NCBI RefSeq assembly: GCF_016918015.1
Contig: NZ_JAERMK010000012.1
Coordinates: 1 to 64,000 of the forward strand
DNA from: Glycomyces sp. YM15
GTDB lineage: Bacteria; Actinomycetota; Actinomycetes; Mycobacteriales; Micromonosporaceae
Direction: 5' to 3'
DNA length: 64,000 nt
Of this stretch, positions 16,129 through 26,783 are shown one piece after another. Under the pieces are notes generated by a model. The model made no database searches and was not told where the DNA came from. It saw only the letters and a list, made by a program, of their open reading frames with translations. The translations under genes were made by a program, and so were the position numbers. Position 1 is the first letter of the stretch. Each line of letters begins with the position of its first letter.

Positions 16129-17130
16129 TTGACACGGAAACGACCGACGATCCACGACGTGGCCGAGGCCTCGGGCGTCTCGCGCGGCACGGTCTCCCGC
16201 GTCCTCAACGGCAAGGCGAACGTCTCGCTGTCGGCGGAGGCGGCGGTGCGCCGCGCGGTCGCCGAGACCGGGTACGTGGTCAACCGGGCCGCGCGGAGCC
16301 TGAAGACGAGCCGGACCGGTTCGATCGTCATGGTGCTCTCGGAGCCGCAGGAGCGCCTGTTCGAGGACCCGAACTTCTCGGTGCTCATGCGGGTGGCCAC
16401 GAATCAGCTCGCCGAACGGGACATGTCGCTGGTGCTCATGATCGCCGGGGACGACGGCGGCCGCGACCGGGTGGCGCGCTACCTGCGCGGCGGCCACGCG
16501 GACGGCGCGCTGCTCATCTCGACCCATGCGGGGGACCCGCTGCTCGACGAGATCGAGCGGGCGGGCGTGCCGGCGGTCGCCTTGGGCGCGGTCCTCGGAC
16601 GCGAGTCGGTCATCCCCTACGCCGCGGCGGACGAGCGCGGCGGCGCTCGCGCCATGGCCGAATACCTGGTCGAGCAGGGGCGCCGGAAGATCGGCATGAT
16701 CACGGGCCCGCTCGACACGCCGGGCGGTTCGCTTCGCCTGGAGGGCTTCACCGGGGTGCTCGGCCGGAAGGCCGGGAAGCAGATGGTCGTGCACAGCGAC
16801 TACACGCAGGCCGGCGGCGAGGCCGCCATGCGGCGGCTGCTGCGGAACGTGCCGGACCTCGACGCGGTGTTCGTCGCCTCCGACCTCATGGCCGCCGGCG
16901 CGTTGCAGGCGCTGCACGCGGCCGGACGCCGGGTCCCCGAGGACGTGGCCGTGGGCGGCTTCGACGACTCGGCGATCGCGTCGGCGACCCGCCCCGCGCT
17001 GACGACGGTCCGCCAGCCCCTCGCGAAGGTCGCGGAGGAGACCGTCCGACTGCTCATCGCCCTGCTGGACGATGAGGAGGTCGAACCCGTGATCCTGCCG
17101 ACCGAGCTGATCGTCCGCGACAGCGCCTGA
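16129..17130 (+). CDS. LacI-family transcriptional repressor of the galactan locus
   Basis: 333 residues from the TTG at 16129, giving MTRKRPTIHDVAEASG, the normal LacI beginning; a GTG at 16102 is possible. The helix-turn-helix reads TIHDVAEASGVSRGTVSRVLNGKANVS (split here by its two helices) and the hinge helix lies near residue 55. The periplasmic-binding-like effector domain follows, with VAVGGFDDSAIASATRPALTT near the end. It is the last gene of the transporter/GH53 operon. It likely binds the palindrome upstream of GH42 and releases on galactose or an oligosaccharide. Confidence 0.9.
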   Translation: MTRKRPTIHDVAEASGVSRGTVSRVLNGKANVSLSAEAAVRRAVAETGYVVNRAARSLKTSRTGSIVMVLSEPQERLFEDPNFSVLMRVATNQLAERDMSLVLMIAGDDGGRDRVARYLRGGHADGALLISTHAGDPLLDEIERAGVPAVALGAVLGRESVIPYAAADERGGARAMAEYLVEQGRRKIGMITGPLDTPGGSLRLEGFTGVLGRKAGKQMVVHSDYTQAGGEAAMRRLLRNVPDLDAVFVASDLMAAGALQALHAAGRRVPEDVAVGGFDDSAIASATRPALTTVRQPLAKVAEETVRLLIALLDDEEVEPVILPTELIVRDSA

Positions 17131-17211
17131 CGCCGGCCCGGCTCGAACGCTCCGGCTCCGGCGCCGTCCGCTCCATACACGACAATCGCAGCCGACTCCT
17201 TGCTAATCTTT

Positions 17212-17228
17212 CGTCACTCTGGGTGACG
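17212..17228. promoter_or_regulatory. Inverted repeat before the giant DUF11 gene
   Basis: CGTCAC (17212-17217) and GTGACG (17223-17228) surround a 5-nt spacer, 8 bases before the GTG start. It could be an operator or a small 5' hairpin limiting translation. No clear ribosome site is present. Confidence 0.3.
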
Positions 17229-17235
17229 AGACGAT

Positions 17236-20200
17236 GTGGGCAAGGTGGTGGCGGGCTTGACCGCTGTGTGGTGTCGAGTTCCGGCGCTGTTGGGGGCGAT
17301 GGTCATCGCGCTCGTCATGCTCGCCGTCCCCGCCCCTGTCGGGGCCGGCGTCTTCTCCTCCGACATCGTCGGCGCGTACATCACGCCGACCGCGCACCCC
17401 GACCTCTGCATGTCCGCCTCCTCCGCGAGCAACGGCGGCGCCATCAGGTTGCGCGACTGCGGCGAGAACGAGGACCTGCAACAGTGGACCATCACCATCG
17501 ACGACCGGGTGCAGCTCACCTCGAACCCCTCGCTCTGCCTCGACAACTCGGGCAACAAGGACAACAACAACGCACCGCTCCGGCTCACCGACTCGTGCTC
17601 CTCCGGTGCGAACAACGCCACCTGGCCTTACCATCTCACGGGCGACGCCGCCACCGGGACCCCGGAGGGCGCCTTCCGCAACACGTACGCCGAGGTGTGC
17701 CTGGCGGTGAAGGACAGCGACTTCACCTCGTCGGTCCTGCTCGTCCGCCGCGATTGCAGCAGCACCGCCGTCGACGAGCAGTTCTCCATCGGCCGCGCCG
17801 ACATGAAGGTCGCGGGAGTCGCGGGCGTCTCGGGCAGGCCCGGCGCGACCGTGGAGACGCAGCTGCGGATCGAGAACCTCGGACCGCAGCACGCGTACTT
17901 CAACAGCCTCGCGGTCACCGCCGACCCGGGCCTCACCGTCAACAGCCTCCAGAGCTACCACGCCGCCAGCACCGGTTACGGCGACTGCGTCCTCGCCTCC
18001 GCCACGGCAGGTTCCTGCCCCGCCGGTTCGACCTGGTCGGTGGGCGCGATGGGCCTGGTCTACGTCAACGCCACCATCCCCGCGAACGCCGCGCCCGGCA
18101 CCACCTACGACGTCTGCGGCACCAACACGCTCACCCCGACCAACGACGCGGATCACTCCAACGACACCGGCTGCGCCCAGGTCACCGTCGCCTTCCGCGG
18201 CTCCGACCTGGCGATGACGGACACCGGAACCGGAGCCCGGACCGCCGCGACCACGGTCGATCCCGGCGGCACCGCCACCATCCCGTTCACCCTCGCCAAC
18301 AACGGCACCGATGCAGCCGGCATCCCCAAGGCCACCTTCACGGCACCGGACGCGTTCACCGTCACCGGCATCACCGGTCCCAGCGACTGGACCTGCGACC
18401 TGCCCGCCAAGACCTGCACCGGACCGACCGACGCATTCGCGCCCACCGACACGGCCGCGTTCACCGTCACCGGCACCGTCGCCTCAGGACTGACGGCCGG
18501 AGGCGACATCGGCGCGGTCACCGCCACCGCCTCGGTCTCCGGCGACTCCAGAGACGCGGTTCGGGGCAACGACACCGCCACCAACACGCTCGCCGTCGAC
18601 GGCGACGTGACGGTCGACGTCGCCAAGACCGGCGCGCCCGCGGCCGACCCCGGTGACGACATCGAATACGTCGTCACCGTCGCCAACGGCGGCAACTCGG
18701 GTCTCGTCGGAGCCGAGGTCGCCGACACCGTCCCCGGCGGCGTCACCGTCGCCTCATGGACCTGCGCCGTCACCGGCGGCGGCTCGTGCGGCGCGGCCTC
18801 CGGCAATGGCAACGACATCGCGACCACGCTCGACATCCCCGCGGGGGAGCAGGCCGTGATCACCATCGACGGCACCGTCGAAACGGCCGCGGCCGGGACC
18901 ACGCTCACCAACACCGCCACCCTCACCATGCCCTCCGGCCTCGCGAACAGCGGTGGCGCCAGTGCCTCAGTGGACACCGTCGTCAACGCCCTCACGAATC
19001 TCGAGATCGCCTCGGAGCCGATCGATCTCACGCCGGGGACCGAGGGCGCCGTCACCGCCACCGTCAGGAACACCGGCCCCGCCGCCACCGTGGGTGCCGT
19101 CACCGTCACGTTCGGATTCCCGCCCGGTCTCCCGGTATCGAATCTGGACCCGCGCTGCACCGACGACGGGAACCTCACCGCCACCTGCACTCTCGACGGC
19201 TTGGAGGAAGGGGCCTCGACCGAGTTCGGCTACACCGCGGCCGTTCCGGCCGACACCGCGTCCGGCACCGTCTTCTCCGGCAGCGCGACCCTCTCCTACG
19301 ACCTCGACAGCGATCCCGCCGGCAATACCATCGACATGCTGGTGAACACCGGTGACGCGGTCACCGACTTCGGCATCACGGCCTCGGACGCGTCCACCGT
19401 CACCCCGGGCCTGAACGGCGCCGTCACGTTCACCGTCACCAACCACGGGCCCTCCACCTCGGCCTCCGACACGACCGTGACCCTCAGGGCTCCGACCGGG
19501 GCCGCCTGGGACACGGGCAGTCTGCCCGTCGGGTGCACCGCCTCCTCCGGCACCGATCTCACCTGCCTCATCGCTGCCGGAGCCGCACCGGGAGCCGCGA
19601 CCGACCTGGGCCTCGACTACATCGTGGACGCGAACGCCGCCTCGGGCATCGCCACCGGCACCGCCCGCGTCGTCAGCGCCGAGGACGGGGAAGCCACGGA
19701 CGACGCCGCCGAATGGCAGATCGACATCGCCGCCGCCTCGGCCGACCTCGGTATCCTGAAGACCGCTCCCGTCGACGCGGTCAGGCCCGGCGACCAGTTC
19801 TCCTACACGCTCACCGTCGACAACGCCGGGCCCTCCACCGCGGCGGGCGTCACCGTCGCGGACACGCTACCCGCGCAACTCGCATTCGTGTCCGCCACCG
19901 GAGACGGCGCGACGTGCTCCCTGTCCGGTCAGACCGTCACCTGCGCCTACGCCCAGCTGGCGCCGGGCGCCCGGAGCATCACGCTCACCGTGCGGGTGGA
20001 CGCCGCCTACACCGGCACTGGAACCGACCTGCCCAACCGCGCCACCGTCAGCGCCGACACCGCCGATCCCGACGCGTCCGACAACGACTCCGGCATCGTC
20101 ACCCCCGACGTCGGCGAGGCCGTCGCCGACCTCGTCCTGAGCAAGCAGACCACGACGGACACGCCGATCGCTCCGGGCGAGACCTTCACCTACCTCATCG

Positions 20201-23200
20201 GCGTCGCCAATGACGGCCCGTCGACCGCCACGGGCGCCGTCGTCACCGACACGCTCCCGTCGGCGCTCGGGTTCGTGGCCTCCGACTCGGGATGCGTCGG
20301 CACCGCCGGGGAGTACGGCGGCACGGTCACCTGCGCGGCCGGGACGCTGGGGGCCGGGGACGAGGCGGACCTCCTCGTAACGGTGCGGCTCGACCCGGCC
20401 TACGTCGGAACGGGCGCCGACGCCGCCGTCACGAACTCGGCAGTGGTGAGCGCGGACACCGCCGACCCCGACAGCGCGAACAACGATGACACCGTCGGCC
20501 TGCCCGGAGGGACGGCCGCCGCCGCGAGTGCCGACGTCTCGGTGCTGAAGCACAAGGTCACGGCAGGCACGGTCGCGCCCGGCGAGCCCGTCACGTACAC
20601 GATCGCCGTGGACAACGACGGACCCTCCACCGCGGTCGACGTGGACGCCGTCGACACCCTGCCGACGGGGATGACCTTCGCGTCCTCCCCGCACGGGTGC
20701 ACCGTTTCGGGCCAAACCGTCACCTGCCCGCGGATCGTCTCGCTCGCACCGGGCTCCGCCACCGCTTTCGAGGTGGTCGCGTACGTCGACGCCGGTTACG
20801 CGGGCGACGGCGCCGACCTCGTCAACGAGGCCGCGGCGTTCTCGCAGAACACGGCAGACCCCGACTCCGGCAACAACACCGACTCGTCCCAGCTGCCCTT
20901 GGGCGGGTTGGCCCCCGCGTCCGCGGACCTGTCCGTCACCAAGTCGAGCGCCGCCGACGCCGGGCACGTGTCGCCCGGCGAGACGTTCACCTACACGCTC
21001 ACGGTGACCAACAGCGGCCCGAGCGACGCCGCGGACGTCGCGGTCACCGACGTCCTCCCCGACTCGGTCGCGTTCGTCTCCGCCGACGACTGCACCGGCG
21101 TCGAGGGCGAACTCGGCGGCACCGTCAGCTGCGGACCGCTCGGCGCGCTGGCCGCCGCCTCCGGGAGCAACACCGTCGACTTCGTCGTCACCGTCCGGCT
21201 CGACCCCTCGTACTCGGGCACCGGCACCGACGTCGTGAACGCCGCGACCGTCGCCTCCGCCACCGCGGACCCCAACGGCGCCAACGACAGCACCAACCTG
21301 GCCGGCGTGCCGGCCCTCGCCGCCGGCAGCGCCGACCTGGCGGTCGCGAAGACCGTGGTCGGCACACCCGAGATCGCACCCGGGGAGACCTTCGACTTTT
21401 CGATCGGCACCACCAACCTCGGCCCGTCGACGGCCGTGAACCCGACGCTCACCGACACGCTCGGCGCGGGCATGTCGTGGGAGTCGTACCCGAGCGACTG
21501 CGTCGTCGACGGGCAGATCCTGACCTGCCCGCCGAGCGCGCTGGGCGTGCTCCAGCTCCCCGTGCAGCAGACGGCGACGATCACGACCACGGTCAAAGTG
21601 GACCCCGGCTACACCGGGGGCGAGCTGACCAATACGGCGACGGCGGCCTCCGACACCGCCGACCCCGTGCCGGACAACGACACCGCGACCACCACCGGCG
21701 GCGTCACGGTGACCGGCCCGTCCGCCGACATCCAGACCACGAAGACGCTCACCACGACCGGCGAGGTCGCCCCCGGCGAGCACCTCGACTACCGGATCTC
21801 GGTCCACAACGCCGGGCCGTCGAACGCGACGGAGGTGACGGCCGAGGACACCCTGCCCGACGGCCTGGTGTTCGCGGGCGCGGCGAGCGGCTCCTGCACC
21901 GGGGACGGGCAGGTCGTGACCTGCGGGCCGACCGACCTGATCGCTCCGGGGGACACTGTCAACCACCTCTACCAGGTCACCGTCGACCCCGGTTACACCG
22001 GCTCGGGTGCGGACCTCGGCAACAGCGCCACGGCGATCTCGTCCACCGCGGACCCCGACACCGCGAACAACACCGCCGCCGCCGTCCTCCCGAGCATCGG
22101 CGCGCCTTCGGCCGACCTGCGGCTGACCAAGCAGCGCGACGGCTCCGGCGCGGTGACGCCCGGCAACACCTTCCGGTACGCGCTCACCCTCCGCAACGCC
22201 GGCCCCTCCGCCGCGCAGAACGCGACCATCACCGATACGCTCCCGGCGGATCTCGCCTTCGTCTCATCCACACAGGACGGATGCTCGGCCGCAGGACAGA
22301 TCGTCACCTGCGGGCCGCTGGCGTCGGTGCCGGTGGGGTCGCGGACGATCGTGCTCACCGTGCGCCTCTCGGCGGACTACATCGGTGACGGCTCGGAGAT
22401 CGCCAACACCGCAGCGGTCGTCGCCGACACGGCCGACCCGAACACCGCGAACAACACGGCCACCGCCGGGGCGGGGACCCTCAGCGCGGCCGCACCGAGT
22501 GCCGACGTCTCGCTCACCAAGGCCGCCATCGGATCCGGCCCCGTCACCCCCGGCGGACAGTTCGACTACACGCTCACCGCCGCGAACGCCGGGCCTTCGA
22601 CCGCCACCGGCGTCGTCGTCACCGACACGCTCCCGGCCGGTCTCGGCTTCGTCGCGAGCGACGAGTGCACCGCCGTCGGCCAGGACCTCATCTGCGCCAC
22701 GATCGGCGCGCTCGCCGTGGGCGCGCAAACCGTCCGCACGGTGACCGTTCAAGTCGACCCGGGCTACACCGGTACCGGAACCGACCTGGTCAACACCGCC
22801 GGCGCGACCTCGGCCACGGCCGACCCCGACAGCGCGAACAACGCGGGCACCGCGACCGTGCCCGCCGGATCCGTCGCGGCGCCGAGCGCGGACGTGAGCG
22901 TCACCAAGACCGCTCTCGGCACCGACCCGGTCACGCCGGGCCAGACCTTCGCCTACCGGCTCACCGTCCGCAACGCCGGACCGTCCACCGCCAGGGGCGT
23001 CGCCGTCACCGACGCGCTCCCCGCTTCGCTGGCGTTCGTGTCCGGCGTGGGCTGCACCAGCGGCACCGGATACGGGGCCACCATCGCCTGCGCCACCGTC
23101 GGGGAGCTCGCGGTCGGCGGCGACGCGGTCTACACCCTCACCGTCCGGCTCCATCCCGCCTACACCGGCACCGGTGCCGACCTCGTCGACCTCGCGACCG

Positions 23201-26200
23201 CAACCGCCGCGACGGCCGACCCGGACACTGCGAACAACACCAGCACTGCCACGGTCCCGGGCGGCAGCACGGCCGCACCGCAGGCCTCGGTGTCGATCAC
23301 CCAGACCGCCGACGCATCCGCCACGGCCGGTGGCGGCGTCGCGTTCGCGCTGACCGTCGCCAACACGGGGCCGTCGGCCGCTCAGAACGTGACCGTGATC
23401 GACACGCTTCCCGACGGTCTCGGCTTCGCGTCTGCGACAGGCGCCTCCTGCGCCGCGAACGGCGCCACCGTCACCTGTGGCCTCGGCACGCTCGCCCCCG
23501 CCGCGTCGGCCGCCGTCACGATCGCGGTCGAAGTCGACTCGTCCGTTCCGAACGGGACGGTCCTCACCAACGTCGCCGAGGTCTCCACGAGCACCGCCAA
23601 CGGCTCCGGCGACACCGTCGCGAGCGCCGAGCTCACCGTCACCGCCGAAGCGGGTCTGTCGCTCTCCCAGTCCCCTCCGGCGGCGATGACCGCCGGAGCG
23701 GCAGCGGTCTACACCTTCACCGTCCAGAACAGCGGCCCGTCCGACGCGTCCGGCGTGACGATGGCCGACCGGCTCGACGACGGACTGACGTACGCGTCCG
23801 CCGACGGCGCAAGCTGCACGGTGGACGACGCCAACCTGCTCACCTGTGATTTCGGAACCGTGCCCGACGGGGCGACGGCCGACCTCGCCGTCACGGTCCT
23901 GGTCGACGCCGCCACCGCCGCGGGCACGCAGTTCACGAACACGGCCACACTCGCCACCGCGACGCACAACACCTCCACCGACACGAGCGCGGAGGCCACC
24001 GGCCCGCCGGTGAGCGTGACCGCCGACCTCTCGACGACCAACGCCGCCATGGGATCCACCGCCGTCGCACCCGGACAGACCTTCTCCTACCGGCTGGCGG
24101 CCTACAACAACGGGCCCTCCGACGCGGTGAACCCGGTCGTCACCGACCAGCTCCCCGCGGCACTGGCCTTCGTGTCCTCCGCCGACGGCTGCACCGGAAG
24201 CGCGGGGGCGTACGGAGCCGCGGTCACCTGCAGGGGCGGCGCGACGCTCTCCGCCGGAGGCGAGGCGGCTTTCACGATCACAGTGAGGCTGCACCCGGCC
24301 TTCACCCGTACCGGCACCGGCATCGTCAACCGGGCTACCGTCACCGCTGACACGCCCGACCCGCTGCGCGCCAACGACACCGCGACGGCGGGCCTGCCGA
24401 CCGGCGCCGCCGCCGCGCCGATCGCCGACCTCTCGGCCGTCATGACGCTCGATGCCACCGGTCCCGTGAGGCCCGGGGGTACCTTCACGTACACGCTGAC
24501 CCTCGCCAACCAGGGGCCGTCGGCCGCCGCGGGGCTGACCTTCACGGACACACTGCCCGCGCCCCTCACCTGGGTCCAGGCCGTTCCTCCCGCCAACGCG
24601 TGCCGACGCGACGGCCAGACCGTCAACTGCGCCACGAACCAGGTCATCCCGGTCGGCGCCACCAAGACCGTCACCGTGACGGTCGCGCTCGACTCCGCCT
24701 ACACCGGCGACGGCTCCGACCTCGTCCACTCCGGTGTCATCGCCTCGGCCACCGCCGATCCGGTGCCGGCCAACAACACCACCACCGCCGCACCGGTCAA
24801 CTCGAGTGCGCCGCAAGCGGACCTCATGCTCACCAAGGGCTTCGCCGCCTACCCGGGGAACCTGGTCGCACCCGGCGACTCCATCGACATCCTGTTGAGC
24901 GTCAACAACTACGGGCCCGGCGACGCGACCGACGCGGTCGTGACCGACGCGCTTCCGCCTCAGGTCGCCTTCGAGTACTCGGACTACGGCTGCACGGGTG
25001 AACCAGGCGTATACGGCGGCACCGTCACCTGCCGGGTCGCGGACGCCATCGCCCCGCACGAGGCCCTCGCCTTCGTCGTCACCGTCCGCCTGCACCCGGA
25101 CTACGTCGGCGACGGGTCGGACATCTTGAACACGGGCCTCGTGAGCGCCTCGAGCAGCGACCCCGCCCAAGGGAACAACAGGGCGACCGCGACCATGGCG
25201 GGCGGCACGGTGTCGACCCCGGTCGCGGTGACGGAGGTGACGATCGTCAAGTCCGCCCCTGACCGGATGGTCGCCGGAGAGGATGCCGTCTGGTCCGTCA
25301 CGGTGGCCAACGACGGTCTGTTCCTCGCCACGGACGTCACGGTCACCGACGAACTGGACCCGGACACGACCTTCGTCTCGGCCTCGCCCGCCGTCTGCTC
25401 GGCCATCGGACAGGTGGTCAGCTGCGACATCGGCGGTCTCGAAGCCGACGGCGCCTCGACGATCGACCTCACCGTCGCGGTCGACGAGGATGCGGCCGCC
25501 GGCGACACGATCGCGAACACGGCCACTGTGGAGGCCGGAAACGATCCGACCCCGGACAGCGCGACCGCAGTCGGACCGCCGATCCAGAGCCGCGCCGACC
25601 TCGCCGTCACGAAGACGTTCGACCCGAGCGCCACGGGGCCCATCACGCCGGGCACCACCTTCGACTACCTGGCCACCGTCGACAACCTCGACACCGCCGA
25701 CACCGTCGAAGGGGTCATCCTCACTGACGCGATCCCCGCGGGGCTCGACTTCGTCGAGGCCCGGAATGCGGCGACCGATGAGGACATCGACTGCACTGAG
25801 ACTGCGGGGACCGTGGTCTGCCCGGTCGCCGACGCACTCGAACCAGACTCGTCGGCGACCATCGCCCTGACGGTCGAACTCGACCCGTCCTACCGCGGCG
25901 ACGGCCAGGACATCACCAACACCGCCACGGTGTCCTCCGACGCCTTCGACCCGAACGACGCCAATGACACCGGTTCGGTCACGGGTCTGCCCGGCGGCGT
26001 GGGCGAACCCGTCTACGACCGGGTCGTCACGACCTCCGCCGAGACCGCCGAACCCGGCGCGACCACCGAGGTGGTCGTCGCGGTCGAGTCGCGCGGACCC
26101 TCGACCGTCGACGAATCGGTCTCCATCACGATCGGGATGCCTGAGCACGTCGGCGCGGTCGCGTCCGAGTTGCCGCCCGCATGCACGGTCACCGCGGATC

Positions 26201-26691
26201 GCGACACCGTGACGTGCGAGATCGACACCGACCTGGCTCCCAGCACCGAGACCGACGCTTCGGGTCCGCTGGAGTCGCCGTGGCTGCTCGAAGCGATGGC
26301 GATTGCCGAAGCCGCTTCCGCGACCTGGTCGGCGTCGATCCTGGTCCACATCGACGAGGACGCCCCGGAAGGGGTCGAACTGACCGGAGGGACCACGGTG
26401 CTCAACACCGACGCGAACGACCCGGACGGCACCTCAGACGCCGACGCGTGGGTGATCCGCACGATGGCCGGCGGCGACGACGGCAGCGACGGTGACGGGG
26501 ACGGTGACGGAGACGGCGGCAACGGGGACGGCAGCGCCGACGGAGGCGACATCGGCGACGACGGCGACACCGACCGGGGTCTGGCGTCGACCGGCGTCGG
26601 CGTCCTGGCGCCGATCCTCACCGGACTGGGTGCGATCGTGACCGGCCTCGTCGTCACCGCGGCGGCTACAAGTCGCCGCGCGCGGCGATAG
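17236..26691 (+). CDS. Giant wall-anchored protein: ricin-type lectin head, about 22 DUF11-like repeats, LASTG sorting tail
   Basis: 3151 residues. A signal peptide (hydrophobic about 17-36, end near VGAG) is followed by a ricin-type beta-trefoil region (about 40-175) with CLDNSG and LQQWTI motifs. From about 190 to 3060 I count 22 Ig-like units of some 125-135 residues. Most begin SADLSVTK or similar, then VxPGxTFxYTLTVxNxGPS and TDTLPxxLxFVS, the DUF11 pattern. A Asp/Gly-rich linker leads to LASTG (3116-3120), a hydrophobic segment and RRARR: a sortase signal of the LAxTG type used by class E sortases. The product is probably an adhesin or stalk on the cell wall. The GTG start at 17236 is uncertain by a few codons. 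Confidence 0.9.
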   Translation: MGKVVAGLTAVWCRVPALLGAMVIALVMLAVPAPVGAGVFSSDIVGAYITPTAHPDLCMSASSASNGGAIRLRDCGENEDLQQWTITIDDRVQLTSNPSLCLDNSGNKDNNNAPLRLTDSCSSGANNATWPYHLTGDAATGTPEGAFRNTYAEVCLAVKDSDFTSSVLLVRRDCSSTAVDEQFSIGRADMKVAGVAGVSGRPGATVETQLRIENLGPQHAYFNSLAVTADPGLTVNSLQSYHAASTGYGDCVLASATAGSCPAGSTWSVGAMGLVYVNATIPANAAPGTTYDVCGTNTLTPTNDADHSNDTGCAQVTVAFRGSDLAMTDTGTGARTAATTVDPGGTATIPFTLANNGTDAAGIPKATFTAPDAFTVTGITGPSDWTCDLPAKTCTGPTDAFAPTDTAAFTVTGTVASGLTAGGDIGAVTATASVSGDSRDAVRGNDTATNTLAVDGDVTVDVAKTGAPAADPGDDIEYVVTVANGGNSGLVGAEVADTVPGGVTVASWTCAVTGGGSCGAASGNGNDIATTLDIPAGEQAVITIDGTVETAAAGTTLTNTATLTMPSGLANSGGASASVDTVVNALTNLEIASEPIDLTPGTEGAVTATVRNTGPAATVGAVTVTFGFPPGLPVSNLDPRCTDDGNLTATCTLDGLEEGASTEFGYTAAVPADTASGTVFSGSATLSYDLDSDPAGNTIDMLVNTGDAVTDFGITASDASTVTPGLNGAVTFTVTNHGPSTSASDTTVTLRAPTGAAWDTGSLPVGCTASSGTDLTCLIAAGAAPGAATDLGLDYIVDANAASGIATGTARVVSAEDGEATDDAAEWQIDIAAASADLGILKTAPVDAVRPGDQFSYTLTVDNAGPSTAAGVTVADTLPAQLAFVSATGDGATCSLSGQTVTCAYAQLAPGARSITLTVRVDAAYTGTGTDLPNRATVSADTADPDASDNDSGIVTPDVGEAVADLVLSKQTTTDTPIAPGETFTYLIGVANDGPSTATGAVVTDTLPSALGFVASDSGCVGTAGEYGGTVTCAAGTLGAGDEADLLVTVRLDPAYVGTGADAAVTNSAVVSADTADPDSANNDDTVGLPGGTAAAASADVSVLKHKVTAGTVAPGEPVTYTIAVDNDGPSTAVDVDAVDTLPTGMTFASSPHGCTVSGQTVTCPRIVSLAPGSATAFEVVAYVDAGYAGDGADLVNEAAAFSQNTADPDSGNNTDSSQLPLGGLAPASADLSVTKSSAADAGHVSPGETFTYTLTVTNSGPSDAADVAVTDVLPDSVAFVSADDCTGVEGELGGTVSCGPLGALAAASGSNTVDFVVTVRLDPSYSGTGTDVVNAATVASATADPNGANDSTNLAGVPALAAGSADLAVAKTVVGTPEIAPGETFDFSIGTTNLGPSTAVNPTLTDTLGAGMSWESYPSDCVVDGQILTCPPSALGVLQLPVQQTATITTTVKVDPGYTGGELTNTATAASDTADPVPDNDTATTTGGVTVTGPSADIQTTKTLTTTGEVAPGEHLDYRISVHNAGPSNATEVTAEDTLPDGLVFAGAASGSCTGDGQVVTCGPTDLIAPGDTVNHLYQVTVDPGYTGSGADLGNSATAISSTADPDTANNTAAAVLPSIGAPSADLRLTKQRDGSGAVTPGNTFRYALTLRNAGPSAAQNATITDTLPADLAFVSSTQDGCSAAGQIVTCGPLASVPVGSRTIVLTVRLSADYIGDGSEIANTAAVVADTADPNTANNTATAGAGTLSAAAPSADVSLTKAAIGSGPVTPGGQFDYTLTAANAGPSTATGVVVTDTLPAGLGFVASDECTAVGQDLICATIGALAVGAQTVRTVTVQVDPGYTGTGTDLVNTAGATSATADPDSANNAGTATVPAGSVAAPSADVSVTKTALGTDPVTPGQTFAYRLTVRNAGPSTARGVAVTDALPASLAFVSGVGCTSGTGYGATIACATVGELAVGGDAVYTLTVRLHPAYTGTGADLVDLATATAATADPDTANNTSTATVPGGSTAAPQASVSITQTADASATAGGGVAFALTVANTGPSAAQNVTVIDTLPDGLGFASATGASCAANGATVTCGLGTLAPAASAAVTIAVEVDSSVPNGTVLTNVAEVSTSTANGSGDTVASAELTVTAEAGLSLSQSPPAAMTAGAAAVYTFTVQNSGPSDASGVTMADRLDDGLTYASADGASCTVDDANLLTCDFGTVPDGATADLAVTVLVDAATAAGTQFTNTATLATATHNTSTDTSAEATGPPVSVTADLSTTNAAMGSTAVAPGQTFSYRLAAYNNGPSDAVNPVVTDQLPAALAFVSSADGCTGSAGAYGAAVTCRGGATLSAGGEAAFTITVRLHPAFTRTGTGIVNRATVTADTPDPLRANDTATAGLPTGAAAAPIADLSAVMTLDATGPVRPGGTFTYTLTLANQGPSAAAGLTFTDTLPAPLTWVQAVPPANACRRDGQTVNCATNQVIPVGATKTVTVTVALDSAYTGDGSDLVHSGVIASATADPVPANNTTTAAPVNSSAPQADLMLTKGFAAYPGNLVAPGDSIDILLSVNNYGPGDATDAVVTDALPPQVAFEYSDYGCTGEPGVYGGTVTCRVADAIAPHEALAFVVTVRLHPDYVGDGSDILNTGLVSASSSDPAQGNNRATATMAGGTVSTPVAVTEVTIVKSAPDRMVAGEDAVWSVTVANDGLFLATDVTVTDELDPDTTFVSASPAVCSAIGQVVSCDIGGLEADGASTIDLTVAVDEDAAAGDTIANTATVEAGNDPTPDSATAVGPPIQSRADLAVTKTFDPSATGPITPGTTFDYLATVDNLDTADTVEGVILTDAIPAGLDFVEARNAATDEDIDCTETAGTVVCPVADALEPDSSATIALTVELDPSYRGDGQDITNTATVSSDAFDPNDANDTGSVTGLPGGVGEPVYDRVVTTSAETAEPGATTEVVVAVESRGPSTVDESVSITIGMPEHVGAVASELPPACTVTADRDTVTCEIDTDLAPSTETDASGPLESPWLLEAMAIAEAASATWSASILVHIDEDAPEGVELTGGTTVLNTDANDPDGTSDADAWVIRTMAGGDDGSDGDGDGDGDGGNGDGSADGGDIGDDGDTDRGLASTGVGVLAPILTGLGAIVTGLVVTAAATSRRARR

Positions 26692-26783
26692 GGACCGCGT
26701 CCGCGGCCGTGTCGTCCGGCTCAGGGCCCGCGAGTGGGCTACAACGGACTCGGGACAGTGCACAAGGGATGCGGGGGAACACG

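Noticed and set aside
22264-26349. A 1361-codon leftward open frame
   Set aside because: It is antisense to the DUF11 gene and its repeats mirror the DUF11 repeats; there is no recognisable protein.
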